This document shows positions 23,700 to 33,522 of a DNA stretch of 64,000 nucleotides, one piece after another. Within the stretch, counting starts at the first letter, position 1; each line of letters opens with the position of its first letter. The DNA comes from Acinetobacter bereziniae LMG 1003 = CIP 70.12 (GTDB lineage: Bacteria > Pseudomonadota > Gammaproteobacteria > Pseudomonadales > Moraxellaceae): the NCBI RefSeq assembly GCF_000368925.1, contig NZ_KB849756.1:1896383-1960382 (forward strand). The letters run 5' to 3'. The translations under genes and the position numbers were made by a program. The notes under the pieces were generated by a model, which was not told the DNA's origin, searched no databases, and saw only the letters and a list, made by a program, of their open reading frames with translations.

Positions 23700-26537
23700 A
23701 TGGATACGCGTGTGCTTCCGATTATTATTCTATTACCGTTAATACTTGGCACTACCCTTGTCCTGTGGCTGAAGCAATTCTCTCGAGGGGTAACAGCTTT
23801 AGGGGCAATCGGGGTCAGTTTAAGCAGTTTCGTACTGCTACTGACTCAGGCAAAAACAGTATTGAGCGGCAATGCCATTTTAGAACAATGGCAATGGTTA
23901 CCCCAAATTGGGATTGATTTTAGCTTTCGTTTAGATGCATTAAGTTTAATTTTTTCATTGCTGATCACGGGTATTGGCACCCTGATTTATATCTATGCTT
24001 ACTATTATTTAAATCCTAAAAACTCTCTCAGCAAACTTTATTCATTATTGATGCTATTCATGGCAGCGATGCTGGGTATTTCTCTATCAAACAACCTCAT
24101 CATATTATTGGTGTTCTGGGAGCTGACCAGTATTTCATCATTCTTGCTTGTGGGTTATTGGAGTAATTACGAAGCAGCGCAACGTGGCGCACGTATGGCA
24201 ATGACCATCACCGGGATGGGTGGCTTAGCCATGCTGGGGGGTTTTATTTTAATTGGTCATATTGCAGGAACCTATCAAATTGACCAACTCACCACAATGA
24301 CAACAACAATTCAAAATAGTGGTTTATTTGTTCCTGCCTTATTATTGATTTTATTGGGTGCATTTACCAAAAGTGCACAATTTCCGTTTCACTTTTGGCT
24401 TCCAAATGCAATGGCAGCCCCAACGCCTGTATCGGCGTATTTACATTCAGCAACTATGGTCAAAGCAGGGATTTTCCTTGTTGCTCGCTTGCTTCCGATT
24501 TTTGTGGGTTCAGCGTTGTTTCATAACCTCGTGACCACTATTGGATTATTTACCTTATGTATGGCAGCATTCTTTGCCATTTTTAAAGAAGATTTAAAAG
24601 GGTTACTGGCCTACTCAACGATTAGTCATTTAGGTCTGATCATGTGCCTATTGGGCATTGGCTCACCATTAGCTGTTGCAGCTGCAATTTTCCATATTAT
24701 TAACCATGCAACGTTTAAAGCTGCTTTGTTCATGATTGCAGGCATCATTGATCATGAATCAGGTACACGTGACTTAAGAAAGCTCAGTGGATTGTGGCAA
24801 CTGCTTCCTTTTACTGCAACATTGACCATGATTACTGCTGCCAGTATGGCAGGTGTACCACTCACCAATGGTTTTATTTCTAAAGAAATGTTCTTTACAG
24901 AATTATTGGCGAACTTATCTGGTGGCTATGTTGTTTTAGCTGCAATCCTTGCAACATTGGCAGGTCTCTTTGCAGTAGCTTATTCGGTACGTCTTGTACA
25001 TGGTGTATTTTTTGATGGTGATGTAGGACGTGATGTGCCCAACAAAAATGCGCATGAACCTCCGCTTGGCATGCGCTTACCGGCAATTATCTTGGCAACG
25101 TTATGTATTCTAGTGGGTATTCTTCCTGCACTTTTGGTGGAAAATATCGTCAATGCAGGAACACGTGCCTCTACACAGCTGTCAAACTTTGAAGGTGTTC
25201 ATTTAGCCATTTGGCATGGTTTTAATCTGCCTTTACTGATGAGTGCGATTGCCCTCATCGGTGGTGTGATTTTCTACTTTGCTTTAGCCAAAGGTGGGCG
25301 AATTCGTGAAATTGACCTTGACCCAAGTTTAGGGCGTTTACAAGGGAAATTATTATTTGAAGACTTCCTGAAAAATCTGTTATCGCTATCCCGCAAAGTA
25401 AAGAAAAATACTGAAACAGGTTCATTACAAAATTATCTGTTGTTGATTCTAGCCTTAAGTATTGCTTTAGTTGCTGCCCCGCTACTCAACCAAAACCTCA
25501 CTACAGGAACACGGGAACTGACACATGCACCATTCACAGCAATCGTCCTTTGGTTGTTGCTGTTCTCTGCATGTTGGATGATGTTGTGGTTCCATCATGA
25601 ACGGATCAAGGCAGTTTTAATTAGTGGTGCAATTGGTCTGGTCGTCACCATGATTTTTGTGACGCTCTCAGCACCTGATCTTGCACTGACACAAATTACT
25701 GTAGATGTGGTCACCACCGTACTGTTGTTGATGAGTTTGTCCCTTCTTCCTCAATTGACACCTTATGAATCAAGCCGTACACGACGTTGGCGTGATGCTG
25801 TGCTTGCCATTGGTGGAGGTATTGGAATCGGTTGGATCGCATGGTTGATCATGACACGTGATCACAATTCAATTTCATGGTTCTTTGTACAACAGTCGCT
25901 TCCATTGGGTGGTGGTTCAAATATCGTCAATGTCATTTTGGTCGATTTCCGTGGTTTCGATACCTTTGGAGAAATTGCCGTATTAGGTATCGCAGCGATT
26001 GGTGCACTCTGCATGATGGATGGGATGCGTACACACGGTACAACCATGACAAAAGGATTAAGCTATCGTTTTAACCCGTCGCCTTTAATGTTCCGTATGA
26101 CCGCTTCATGGGTACTTCCTGTTGCATTGGTGGTCAGTTTGTATATTTTTCTACGTGGACATAATTATCCAGGGGGTGGCTTTATTGCGGGTTTAATTAC
26201 CTCAATGGCACTGGTGATTCAATACATTGCACTCGGACAAGACCAAGCGGAGAAAATGCTGCGAGCAAAATCTGGTCGACTTTATGAAGTCTGGATTGGA
26301 TTAGGATTATTGATTGCAGGGCTGTCAGGCATTGCTTCATGGTTATGGGCTCGTCCTTTCCTCACCAGCGCACATGTCTATGTGGAATCAAGCCTATTTG
26401 GTACATTCCACCTTGCTTCTGCCGCCGCATTCGATCTTGGTGTATATGGCACTGTGGTTGGTGCAACAATGTTACTCATTTCTGTTTTAGGCGACTCTAG
26501 ACATTCCAGTATGTCTGGTCCAGTACCCAAGGAGTAA
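23700..26537 (+). CDS. mrpA: Mrp/Pha cation:proton antiporter subunit A-B fusion
   Basis: The large subunit of the Mrp sodium(potassium)/proton antiporter in the inner membrane, homologous to NuoL of complex I. At 945 residues it contains about 20 helices. The antiporter core (residues about 1-500) includes FWELTSISSFLLVGYW, the proton-channel region LLGAFTKSAQFPFHFWLP and FHIINHATFKAALFMIAG. It is followed by a DUF4040-type part and then an MrpB (MnhB) domain at about residues 785-935 (LPVALVVSLYIFLRGHNYPGGGF). The separate mrpB gene of Bacillus is thus fused here, as in Pha-type systems. First of six tightly packed genes. Confidence 0.95.
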   Translation: MDTRVLPIIILLPLILGTTLVLWLKQFSRGVTALGAIGVSLSSFVLLLTQAKTVLSGNAILEQWQWLPQIGIDFSFRLDALSLIFSLLITGIGTLIYIYAYYYLNPKNSLSKLYSLLMLFMAAMLGISLSNNLIILLVFWELTSISSFLLVGYWSNYEAAQRGARMAMTITGMGGLAMLGGFILIGHIAGTYQIDQLTTMTTTIQNSGLFVPALLLILLGAFTKSAQFPFHFWLPNAMAAPTPVSAYLHSATMVKAGIFLVARLLPIFVGSALFHNLVTTIGLFTLCMAAFFAIFKEDLKGLLAYSTISHLGLIMCLLGIGSPLAVAAAIFHIINHATFKAALFMIAGIIDHESGTRDLRKLSGLWQLLPFTATLTMITAASMAGVPLTNGFISKEMFFTELLANLSGGYVVLAAILATLAGLFAVAYSVRLVHGVFFDGDVGRDVPNKNAHEPPLGMRLPAIILATLCILVGILPALLVENIVNAGTRASTQLSNFEGVHLAIWHGFNLPLLMSAIALIGGVIFYFALAKGGRIREIDLDPSLGRLQGKLLFEDFLKNLLSLSRKVKKNTETGSLQNYLLLILALSIALVAAPLLNQNLTTGTRELTHAPFTAIVLWLLLFSACWMMLWFHHERIKAVLISGAIGLVVTMIFVTLSAPDLALTQITVDVVTTVLLLMSLSLLPQLTPYESSRTRRWRDAVLAIGGGIGIGWIAWLIMTRDHNSISWFFVQQSLPLGGGSNIVNVILVDFRGFDTFGEIAVLGIAAIGALCMMDGMRTHGTTMTKGLSYRFNPSPLMFRMTASWVLPVALVVSLYIFLRGHNYPGGGFIAGLITSMALVIQYIALGQDQAEKMLRAKSGRLYEVWIGLGLLIAGLSGIASWLWARPFLTSAHVYVESSLFGTFHLASAAAFDLGVYGTVVGATMLLISVLGDSRHSSMSGPVPKE

Positions 26538-26540
26538 TGC

Positions 26541-26906
26541 ATGATCAGTTTAGAATTTTTAATTGCATCTGCGATTGGATTATTGGTTGCCTCTGGTATT
26601 TACCTTATTCTTCGAGCTCGTACCTTTCCTGTTGTACTTGGATTGGCAATGATTGGTTATGCCGTGAATATTTTTCTATTCGCAATGGGAAGAATACAAA
26701 TCAGCTCACCTGCCATTCTCATTCAGGCAACAAAAGTCACTGATCCTTTACCACAAGCATTGGTACTCACAGCAATTGTGATTGGCTTTGCAACCACAGC
26801 TTTTATCGTGCAATTGGCATTGCGTAGCCGATATGAATCGGGTACTGACCATGTCGATGCAAAAGAGGAACCAAGTAGTTTTGACCCACGTGAGGATGAG
26901 CCGTAA
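26541..26906 (+). CDS. mrpC: Mrp antiporter subunit C (NuoK-like)
   Basis: A 121-residue, three-helix membrane protein homologous to NuoK. It contains the conserved PVVLGLAMIGYAVNIFLFAMG and DPLPQALVLTAIVIGFA segments and a polar acidic tail. GGAG lies 7 bases upstream of the ATG. It starts 4 bases after the A subunit stop and its stop overlaps the D subunit start by one base. Confidence 0.95.
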   Translation: MISLEFLIASAIGLLVASGIYLILRARTFPVVLGLAMIGYAVNIFLFAMGRIQISSPAILIQATKVTDPLPQALVLTAIVIGFATTAFIVQLALRSRYESGTDHVDAKEEPSSFDPREDEP

Positions 26907-28705
26907 TGAGCAGCTTTTTAGATTTTTGGTATGCTCACTCTCCGATTATGAGTGTGTTGATTCCAGCATTTACTGGTTTCTTACTCATTTTACTGGGCAA
27001 TCCTGGTTCTGGGGCTTTAAAACATGATTGGCGGCAGCCTTGGCGTCGTGGTCTGAGTTTAGTTTCTATTGTTCTCGGACTTGCGACTGCTATTGCTTAT
27101 CTGCTTCAAGCCAATACTGGAAAAATATTTGTTTATCAATTGGCTGAATGGTCCGCACCATTTGGTATTGTCTTGGTGCTTGATCGTTTATCCGCATTAA
27201 TGTTGGTGCTTACCTACGCGCTTGCAACCCCAATTTTATGGTTTGCCAGTAAGGAATGGGATGAGCGTGGTCGCTACTTCCATGCCATGTTCCATCTATT
27301 GCTGATGGGATTAAGTGGTGCATTTTTAACAGGCGATTTATTCAACCTCTTCGTGTTCTTTGAAATATTGTTAATGGCATCTTATGTATTGCTATTACAT
27401 GGTCAAGGCAAAGCACGTTTTCAACTTGGTATACATTACGTCACGATTAACCTACTTGCTTCTGCCCTGTTCTTGATTGGATTAGGAATGATTTATGGCA
27501 GTGTGGGTAGTTTAAATATGGCAGATGTAGGACGATTGTTACCGACTTTAGACAACGATCAACATCGACTTGCCGTAGCGGGTGGTTTACTACTGTTCGT
27601 GGTCTTTGGAATTAAGGCAGCCATGTTACCTGTCGGTTTTTGGCTACCAAAAACTTATGCTGTCGCAACAACACCTGTTGCTGCCATTTTTACGATTATG
27701 ACCAAAGTCGGTGTGTATGCGATTTTACGCGTTAATGGCACAGTGTTTAATGATGCTTTAGCTGCGCATTTTCTTCAAACATGGTTACTGCCGATTGGTT
27801 TGCTGACTTCACTTTATGGGGTCATTGGAGCGCTGGCTGCAGAGCGTTTGCGTCGTTTCGTCGGCTTTATGATACTGTCTTCGATTGGCACAATCTTAGT
27901 TGCTATTGCAATGCTGAATACACAAGCATGGTCGGCAGGTTTATATTATCTTGTGCATAGTACTGTGATTGCAGCATCGTTCTACTTAGTGTGTGGCTGG
28001 ATTACTTCACAACGTGGTGCAATGAAAGATCACCTCAAAGTTGCACCTAAAATGAAGCAAGACAAAGTATTGGCAATGACATTCTTTGTGATTGCATTGA
28101 TGATGGCTGGCTTACCGCCATTTAGTGGCTTTTTAGGCAAGGTTTTGATTTTGCAAGCCACTGCAAATATGGCAGCGCAAGGCTGGATTATTGCGGTGAT
28201 TTTAATCGTCAGCCTATTGAGTATTATTGCTTTTACCCGCGTCGGATTCATTCTGTTTTGGCGTGCAACTGCACCTGAAAATAATCCTAAAGAAGAGGCT
28301 TATGCTGCTTATCAAGCTTTGCCAAATCAAGCACCGCCACGCAACGATAAAACGATTTATCTGCTATTGGCAGGTTTAATTGCCTATGTCGTCTGTGCCG
28401 CACCGATTTTAAATTATGTTGAAAAAACAGCAGCACAAATTACTGATGCCTCTTTGTATCAACATGGTATTTTAAAAACTGATGAACAAGGACAAACCAT
28501 TAGTGTCCAACCGTTCGATCCAAACTATGTTCCTGAAACCAAATACAATGGTGAAATGGTCGATCCAAACGCGCATTATATTCCTTATATTATTAGCCCA
28601 GATACGCTACAAGGTGAACATATCTCCGAGTATAAGCAACGTCAAATCAAAGGACAGGAACAGCAGCATACGGAAAATAATCAACTGAAGCCAATGGAGC
28701 AATAA
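26906..28705 (+). CDS. mrpD: Mrp antiporter subunit D (NuoM/N-like)
   Basis: A 599-residue polytopic antiporter-type subunit related to NuoN/NuoM. Family landmarks are LTGDLFNLFVFFEILLMASY, AAMLPVGFWLPKTYAVA and the helix region with GLPPFSGFLGKVL. Compared with the usual ~500 residues it carries an extra hydrophilic C-terminal tail of about 90 residues (after the last helix at about 490), rich in Pro, Tyr and Gln, probably outside the membrane. It is translationally coupled to C and directly abuts E. Confidence 0.95.
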   Translation: MSSFLDFWYAHSPIMSVLIPAFTGFLLILLGNPGSGALKHDWRQPWRRGLSLVSIVLGLATAIAYLLQANTGKIFVYQLAEWSAPFGIVLVLDRLSALMLVLTYALATPILWFASKEWDERGRYFHAMFHLLLMGLSGAFLTGDLFNLFVFFEILLMASYVLLLHGQGKARFQLGIHYVTINLLASALFLIGLGMIYGSVGSLNMADVGRLLPTLDNDQHRLAVAGGLLLFVVFGIKAAMLPVGFWLPKTYAVATTPVAAIFTIMTKVGVYAILRVNGTVFNDALAAHFLQTWLLPIGLLTSLYGVIGALAAERLRRFVGFMILSSIGTILVAIAMLNTQAWSAGLYYLVHSTVIAASFYLVCGWITSQRGAMKDHLKVAPKMKQDKVLAMTFFVIALMMAGLPPFSGFLGKVLILQATANMAAQGWIIAVILIVSLLSIIAFTRVGFILFWRATAPENNPKEEAYAAYQALPNQAPPRNDKTIYLLLAGLIAYVVCAAPILNYVEKTAAQITDASLYQHGILKTDEQGQTISVQPFDPNYVPETKYNGEMVDPNAHYIPYIISPDTLQGEHISEYKQRQIKGQEQQHTENNQLKPMEQ

Positions 28706-29227
28706 ATGCAAAATCAATCATTATTGACCCGTATAGTGCCACATCCCTTTGTATCGGTGATTGTGGCAATGAGTTGGCTGATGCTGAATCATAGCGCTGA
28801 AAGTTTTGACATTGTGGTTGCAATCGCTCTAGGCTTGATTATTCCCAAATTGATCCAACCCTTTATTGTTTGCACCCCGAATATTCATTGGAAAAGTGCA
28901 ATTCAATTATTCTTTGTAGTGCTATGGGACATTATCATCAGTAATATTAAAGTCGCAAAACAGGTTTTGGGACCCACAAAAAATCTCCAACCGAAGTGGT
29001 TTCGGATTCCTTTAGACACTGATCATGAACACGTCAATACCCTGTTGGCAATGATTATTACCACCACCCCCGGAACTGTCAGTGCGGGGATAGATCAAGA
29101 GCGTGGTGACATTTTGGTTCATGCCTTAAGTTGTGATGATGTGGATGCTGAAATCCAAGCGATTAAAGCACGCTATGAAGTCCCGTTAATCGAGATATTT
29201 GACCTTCAACAAGGAGAACGCTCATGA
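28706..29227 (+). CDS. mrpE: Mrp antiporter subunit E
   Basis: A 173-residue protein with two or three N-terminal helices and a cytoplasmic C-terminal domain bearing the family segment LLAMIITTTPGTVSAGID, then ILVHALSCDD. The start codon follows the D stop with no gap, and the end overlaps F by four bases (ATGA), so translation is coupled. Confidence 0.94.
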   Translation: MQNQSLLTRIVPHPFVSVIVAMSWLMLNHSAESFDIVVAIALGLIIPKLIQPFIVCTPNIHWKSAIQLFFVVLWDIIISNIKVAKQVLGPTKNLQPKWFRIPLDTDHEHVNTLLAMIITTTPGTVSAGIDQERGDILVHALSCDDVDAEIQAIKARYEVPLIEIFDLQQGERS

Positions 29228-29499
29228 GTATCCTGCCTTATGCGTTAGGCATCTGCCTCGTTGCTGTCACGCTCTCTATGTTGCTGTGTTTAATCCGTTT
29301 GGTGATGGGACCTTCGATTGTAGATCGCTTATTGGCACTAGATACCTTGTTTTTAAATGCGACCTGCTTAATCGTTATTTTGGGGATTTACTGGGCCAGC
29401 ACCTCGATGTTTGAAGGTGCACTTTTGGTCGCCATGCTTGGCTTTGTTTCAACTGCAGCGCTGGCTCGTTATTTTACAACGGGTCATGTTATTGATTAA
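29224..29499 (+). CDS. mrpF: Mrp antiporter subunit F
   Basis: A 91-residue, three-helix membrane protein with the conserved RLVMGPSIVDRLLALDTL segment (about residues 25-42) and FEGALLVAMLGFVSTAALAR. Part of the small-subunit set that completes the Mrp complex. Overlaps E by four bases. Confidence 0.94.
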   Translation: MSILPYALGICLVAVTLSMLLCLIRLVMGPSIVDRLLALDTLFLNATCLIVILGIYWASTSMFEGALLVAMLGFVSTAALARYFTTGHVID

Positions 29500-29510
29500 G
29501 GAGGACGATC

Positions 29511-29903
29511 ATGGAAAATAATATGCAACTCATCATGGAAATTATCGTTTCATTCTTCCTCATCATTGGTGCATTTTTTACTTTGGTGGGTGGTATCGGG
29601 ATGGTCAAACTGCCTGACTTATTTATGCGACTTCATGCGCCCACAAAATCCAGTACTTTAGGTTTAGGCAGCTTTCTGCTTGCAGGTATGATTTATGCCG
29701 CATTCAATAGTCGCTTAGGTTTTGCAGAACTGCTCATCACCTTATTGGCTTTTATTACAGCACCTGTATCTGCAAACTTAATTGCGCAAGCCGCAATCCA
29801 TTTACGACTCCGTTCTACCTCTGGCGATGTTCCTGAAGCAATCAATCGCCCTTTACCTTGGCAACGTCAGAAAATCATCAAACAATTTAAGGAGGATATT
29901 TAA
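29511..29903 (+). CDS. mrpG: Mrp antiporter subunit G
   Basis: A 130-residue protein with three helices and the MrpG signature GMVKLPDLFMRLHAPTKSSTLG (about residues 35-56; conserved core LPDLFMRLHA). The start is set by AAGGAGG seven bases upstream. It is the last gene of the operon; a perfect 11-bp hairpin follows 18 bases after the stop. Confidence 0.95.
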   Translation: MENNMQLIMEIIVSFFLIIGAFFTLVGGIGMVKLPDLFMRLHAPTKSSTLGLGSFLLAGMIYAAFNSRLGFAELLITLLAFITAPVSANLIAQAAIHLRLRSTSGDVPEAINRPLPWQRQKIIKQFKEDI

Positions 29904-29921
29904 TCCACCTTGAGCTTAAAA

Positions 29922-29951
29922 GCAGTGTTAAAGATTCAGTTTTAACACTGC
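29922..29951 (+). terminator. Hairpin after the Mrp operon
   Basis: Perfect 11-bp stem GCAGTGTTAAA / TTTAACACTGC with an 8-base loop. No T run follows, so it may be a transcript-stabilising stem rather than an intrinsic terminator. Confidence 0.5.
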
Positions 29952-30148
29952 CTCATACCGCGCCTTAACACAAGAACTCCCAGTAAATGAAGTCACATTT
30001 CAAGATAATTGACTTAATATTAATAAGGCAATACTAAGCCTTCTAAAATAAGAAATTAGAACACTACTCCACATAAATTTAAAATTCAACGCTATGCCAA
30101 TGCACTGAAACATGTACAATAAAATCAGCTTAATAAATGAGATTGAGT

Positions 30149-30775
30149 ATGTATACTGGCATTGTTCAAGGCTTAGAAAAAGTGGTCAATATCCGACATA
30201 GCGATCACTTTACAACCCTTTATATTTCCAATGAAAATCACTTTTTCGACGATATATTTATTGGAGCAAGTGTTGCAATTGATGGAACATGCTTAACCGC
30301 AACAGGTTATGATACCGTGTTACATACGGTGTCATTTGATGTCTCAGCACTCACCACATCGCTGACCACACTACAATTTTTAAACATTGGCGATCAAGTC
30401 AATATCGAAAGGTCGATTAAAGCTGGAATGGAAAATGGTGGACACAATCTTTATGGACATATTGAAGGTATGGCAACCATTAAAGATGTTATCCATACAG
30501 GTGAGACTGTACATATTGATCTTGTCATCCCTGATGAAAATATCAAATACTTCTTTAAAAAAGGTTTTATTGGGCTGCAAGGTTGTAGCCTAACAGTCAA
30601 TCGAGTTGATCGACAAAGCAATGAAATATCCGTGGATTTAATTCCAGAAACCTTAAGATTGACCACCTTTAAACATGTCCAAATCGGTGGAAAACTCAAT
30701 TATGAAATCGACCAAATGACCCGTACTATGGTGGATACTTTAGAAAGTATCCATCAACGTCTCAATGAAAAATAA
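30149..30775 (+). CDS. ribE: Riboflavin synthase alpha subunit
   Basis: Dismutation of two 6,7-dimethyl-8-ribityllumazine molecules to riboflavin. The product (208 residues from MYTGIVQG) has the two lumazine-binding repeats: the first with GASVAIDGTCLTATG and VSFDVSALTT, the second with GGHNLYGHIEG, GCSLTVNRVD and LIPETLRLTT. It resembles E. coli RibC(RibE) along its length. The ATG at 30149 gives the standard N-terminus; 30137 is an alternative. No FMN riboswitch is visible upstream and no other rib genes adjoin it. Confidence 0.9.
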   Translation: MYTGIVQGLEKVVNIRHSDHFTTLYISNENHFFDDIFIGASVAIDGTCLTATGYDTVLHTVSFDVSALTTSLTTLQFLNIGDQVNIERSIKAGMENGGHNLYGHIEGMATIKDVIHTGETVHIDLVIPDENIKYFFKKGFIGLQGCSLTVNRVDRQSNEISVDLIPETLRLTTFKHVQIGGKLNYEIDQMTRTMVDTLESIHQRLNEK

Positions 30776-30803
30776 AAAAAGCCAATATAAATCATTGGCT
30801 TTT
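30776..30803. terminator. Terminator between convergent genes
   Basis: AAAAGCCAAT-ATAAATC-ATTGGCTTTT, a 10-bp stem with A and T runs, placed between ribE and the convergent hydrolase gene. Confidence 0.82.
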
Positions 30804-30820
30804 CAAGTGCGAATCAATCC

Positions 30821-31711
30821 TTAACTATACAGCGGTGGATGAACTTCTTCTTGGAAACTTTCCATTCCATAATCATCCGCCAACTTTTCCTTCCAATAAG
30901 CAACAATCTTTGAATAATCAATTTCATCTGGATGAAAATCAGCTTTGTAATAAGACAAATATTCTGGAATCAATGAAATCAGCATCTTAGAAATCATATA
31001 AATTCCAAAAATATTTTGTGGTACTTTCGGCAAACTTTTTTTCCAGTCTTGCATAAACAAACGTGTTGCAGAATAGAACGTTAAACTTGCAAAACCTGTG
31101 GTTACATTGCGCATGACTGTACGACGAGTACGATCATCCTTATAAATCGCCTGATATACATCAAAAGCCACTGAACGATGCTCGATTTCCTCAATGGCAT
31201 GCCATACCCAAAGTTTGACAGCATCATCATCCAATGTACTTAAAACTTCAGGATGTCGCAAAATATAGCCTCCCAACAAGGCAGTAAAGTGTTCAAAAGC
31301 AGCGGTGACTGCAAGCTGTAATTTTGGATGTACACTTTTTATAAATGCATCGCGGCGCGCTAACCATGCTTGAAAACTATCGAGGTTATAATCATCACGA
31401 CGCCATGCATCATTGAATTCTGTATGTGCTTTGGAATGCATCGCTTCTTGCCCAATGAATGCAGCGATTTGTGCCTGTAATTTTTCATCTGTAATTTTGT
31501 CACGCACATTGCGGACACTATGCACAAAGAATTGCTCACCAATTGGAAAAGTCGAAGATAATGCCGTGAGTAAGTGTGACATCACGGGTGAATTCGCAAA
31601 AAAATGTCTACGAATGGCTTTAGGGTTAAAGCTTGGTTTACGGACTTTAATACCAATAGCTTTAGGACGATTTAGATATGATTTTTCTGCCGTCACTTGA
31701 ACTGTTGACAT
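30821..31711 (-). CDS. Metal-dependent hydrolase, PF10118 family
   Basis: A 296-residue protein read from ATG 31711, where AGGA lies eight bases upstream. It has features of the predicted metal-dependent hydrolases of PF10118: an opening RKPSFNPK, FPIGEQFFVHSVR (about 66-78), FIGQEAMHSKAHTEFN and IEEIEHRSVAFDVYQ. The repeated E-x6-H / E-x2-H pairs resemble a ferritin-like di-metal helical bundle. Substrate unknown. No membrane span is needed, though a hydrophobic helix occurs at about 240-255. Single gene. Confidence 0.8.
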   Translation of the reverse strand: MSTVQVTAEKSYLNRPKAIGIKVRKPSFNPKAIRRHFFANSPVMSHLLTALSSTFPIGEQFFVHSVRNVRDKITDEKLQAQIAAFIGQEAMHSKAHTEFNDAWRRDDYNLDSFQAWLARRDAFIKSVHPKLQLAVTAAFEHFTALLGGYILRHPEVLSTLDDDAVKLWVWHAIEEIEHRSVAFDVYQAIYKDDRTRRTVMRNVTTGFASLTFYSATRLFMQDWKKSLPKVPQNIFGIYMISKMLISLIPEYLSYYKADFHPDEIDYSKIVAYWKEKLADDYGMESFQEEVHPPLYS

Positions 31712-31952
31712 CGATCTAATCCTACATTTGTCTGAATTTAACCTATATTGGCACAATCTCAATATTTGTATATTGCAGAATCATTCATCAAGTAGCAAAA
31801 ATGCTCACTATGTCAAAAAAGCCAGATAAACATTGATAAAAACCTTTTTGAAATATGGGATAAAAATTTAAAAATCAATAAATTAGGATAAAAATAAAGC
31901 TTTTATAATGATTTATATTTTGTCACTAAAACCTACAAAGTTCCGACAAAAA

Positions 31953-31979
31953 CAAAGCCTGCGATGACGCAGGCTTTGG
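31953..31979 (-). terminator. Terminator after gltD
   Basis: On the minus strand AAAGCCTGCG-TCAT-CGCAGGCTTT followed by GTTTTTG. The rest of the gap 31712-32011 is AT-rich and holds nothing else that I recognise. Confidence 0.82.
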
Positions 31980-32011
31980 AAATGGGTCTTTGAATGTTGA
32001 GCGTTTAAAAA

Positions 32012-33433
32012 TCAAACATCAAGGTAATCCAAAATACCTTCCGCTGCTTCACGACCTTCCCAGATTGCGGTCACAACCAAGTCAGAACCACGAACCATAT
32101 CACCACCTGCAAAGATTTTTGGGTTAGAGGTTTGGAATTTAAATTCTTGCTTTTCAGCAGCAAGTACTCGACCAGAACCATCTAAATCTATGTTTGCGCC
32201 TGCAAACCAATCCGCTGGAGAAGTACGGAAACCAAAAGCAAGCAATACAGCATCTGCTGGTAAAACTTCTTCAGAACCCGGAATCGGTTCAGGGCTACGA
32301 CGACCACGGCTATCTGGCTGGCTGAGTTGAGTCGTTACAAATTTAACACCTGTCACTTTACCATTTTCGCCTACGATTTCAATCGGTTGACGATTGAATT
32401 GGAATTCCACACCTTCCTCACGCGCATTCTTCACTTCACGGCGAGAACCTGGCATGTTTTCTTCATCACGACGGTAAGCACAAGTGACCGTTTCAGCACC
32501 TTGACGGATTGAAGTACGGTTACAGTCCATCGCAGTATCACCACCGCCAAGAACGATGACTTTTTTGCCCTGAACGCTGATGTATTCAGATGGATCTTTT
32601 TCCCAGCCTTGTGTACGATTTACATTGGCGATCAAGAAATCCAGCGCATCATAAACGCCATCAAAATCTTCACCTGCAAAGCCGCCTTTCATGTAGGTAT
32701 ATGTTCCCATACCCATGAATACAGCGTCATAGTCTACGAGTAATTGGTCAATGGTGATGTCTGTACCAATTTCAGTATTCAAGCGGAATTCAACGCCCAT
32801 ACCGGTGAAGATCTCACGGCGGCGTTTCATTACATCCTTTTCCATTTTGAATTCTGGAATACCAAATGTAAGTAAACCACCGATTTCAGGACGTTTATCA
32901 AAAACAACAGGTTTTACCCCATTACGTACCAAAATATCTGCACAACCTAAACCGGCTGGACCTGCACCAATAATTGCAACTTTTTTGTCGGTCCATTTTA
33001 CTGAGGACATATCTGGACGCCAGCCTAAAGCAAAGGCAGTATCGTTGATATATTTTTCCGCATTACCAATGGTTACAGCACCAAAACCATCGTTTAAGGT
33101 ACAAGCACCCTCACATAAACGATCTTGTGGGCAAACACGACCACAGACTTCAGGCAATGTATTGGTTTGATGGCAAAGCTCTGCAGCTTGGAAAATACGC
33201 CCTTCTGCAATCAGCTTTAACCAGTTTGGAATATAGTTATGTACAGGACATTTCCATTCACAATACGGGTTACCACAGCCTAAACAACGGTGGGTTTGGT
33301 TTGCTGCCACTTCCGCTGTAAAAGGTTTATAAATTTCCACAAACTCTGCTTTGCGGACATTAATATCTTTTTTCTCTGGATCTTGGCGTGCTACATCCAG
33401 AAATTGAAAGTCATTATTTAGGCGCTCTGCCAT
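32012..33433 (-). CDS. gltD: Glutamate synthase (NADPH) small subunit
   Basis: The beta subunit of GOGAT passes electrons from NADPH through FAD to the large subunit. It is 473 residues. The N-terminal region holds the cysteine groups for the low-potential [4Fe-4S] clusters (CLGCGNPYCEWKCP at about 49-62 and CGRVCPQDRLCEGAC at about 96-110). Two dinucleotide folds follow: GAGPAGLGCAD (FAD) and LGGGDTAMDCNR (NADPH). It lies 89 bases downstream of gltB in the same direction and ends at a terminator. Confidence 0.97.
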   Translation of the reverse strand: MAERLNNDFQFLDVARQDPEKKDINVRKAEFVEIYKPFTAEVAANQTHRCLGCGNPYCEWKCPVHNYIPNWLKLIAEGRIFQAAELCHQTNTLPEVCGRVCPQDRLCEGACTLNDGFGAVTIGNAEKYINDTAFALGWRPDMSSVKWTDKKVAIIGAGPAGLGCADILVRNGVKPVVFDKRPEIGGLLTFGIPEFKMEKDVMKRRREIFTGMGVEFRLNTEIGTDITIDQLLVDYDAVFMGMGTYTYMKGGFAGEDFDGVYDALDFLIANVNRTQGWEKDPSEYISVQGKKVIVLGGGDTAMDCNRTSIRQGAETVTCAYRRDEENMPGSRREVKNAREEGVEFQFNRQPIEIVGENGKVTGVKFVTTQLSQPDSRGRRSPEPIPGSEEVLPADAVLLAFGFRTSPADWFAGANIDLDGSGRVLAAEKQEFKFQTSNPKIFAGGDMVRGSDLVVTAIWEGREAAEGILDYLDV

Positions 33434-33522
33434 GTCTCTCTCCGTGGGTGAGCGTGGATAACTTTTTCACTTGTGTATATCTGTGAAGTTATCCACACCT
33501 ACCTAAAATATGAGTAGTGGAA

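Noticed and set aside
29904..30148. FMN riboswitch upstream of ribE
   Set aside because: The conserved purine-rich FMN aptamer segments are not present in the gap.
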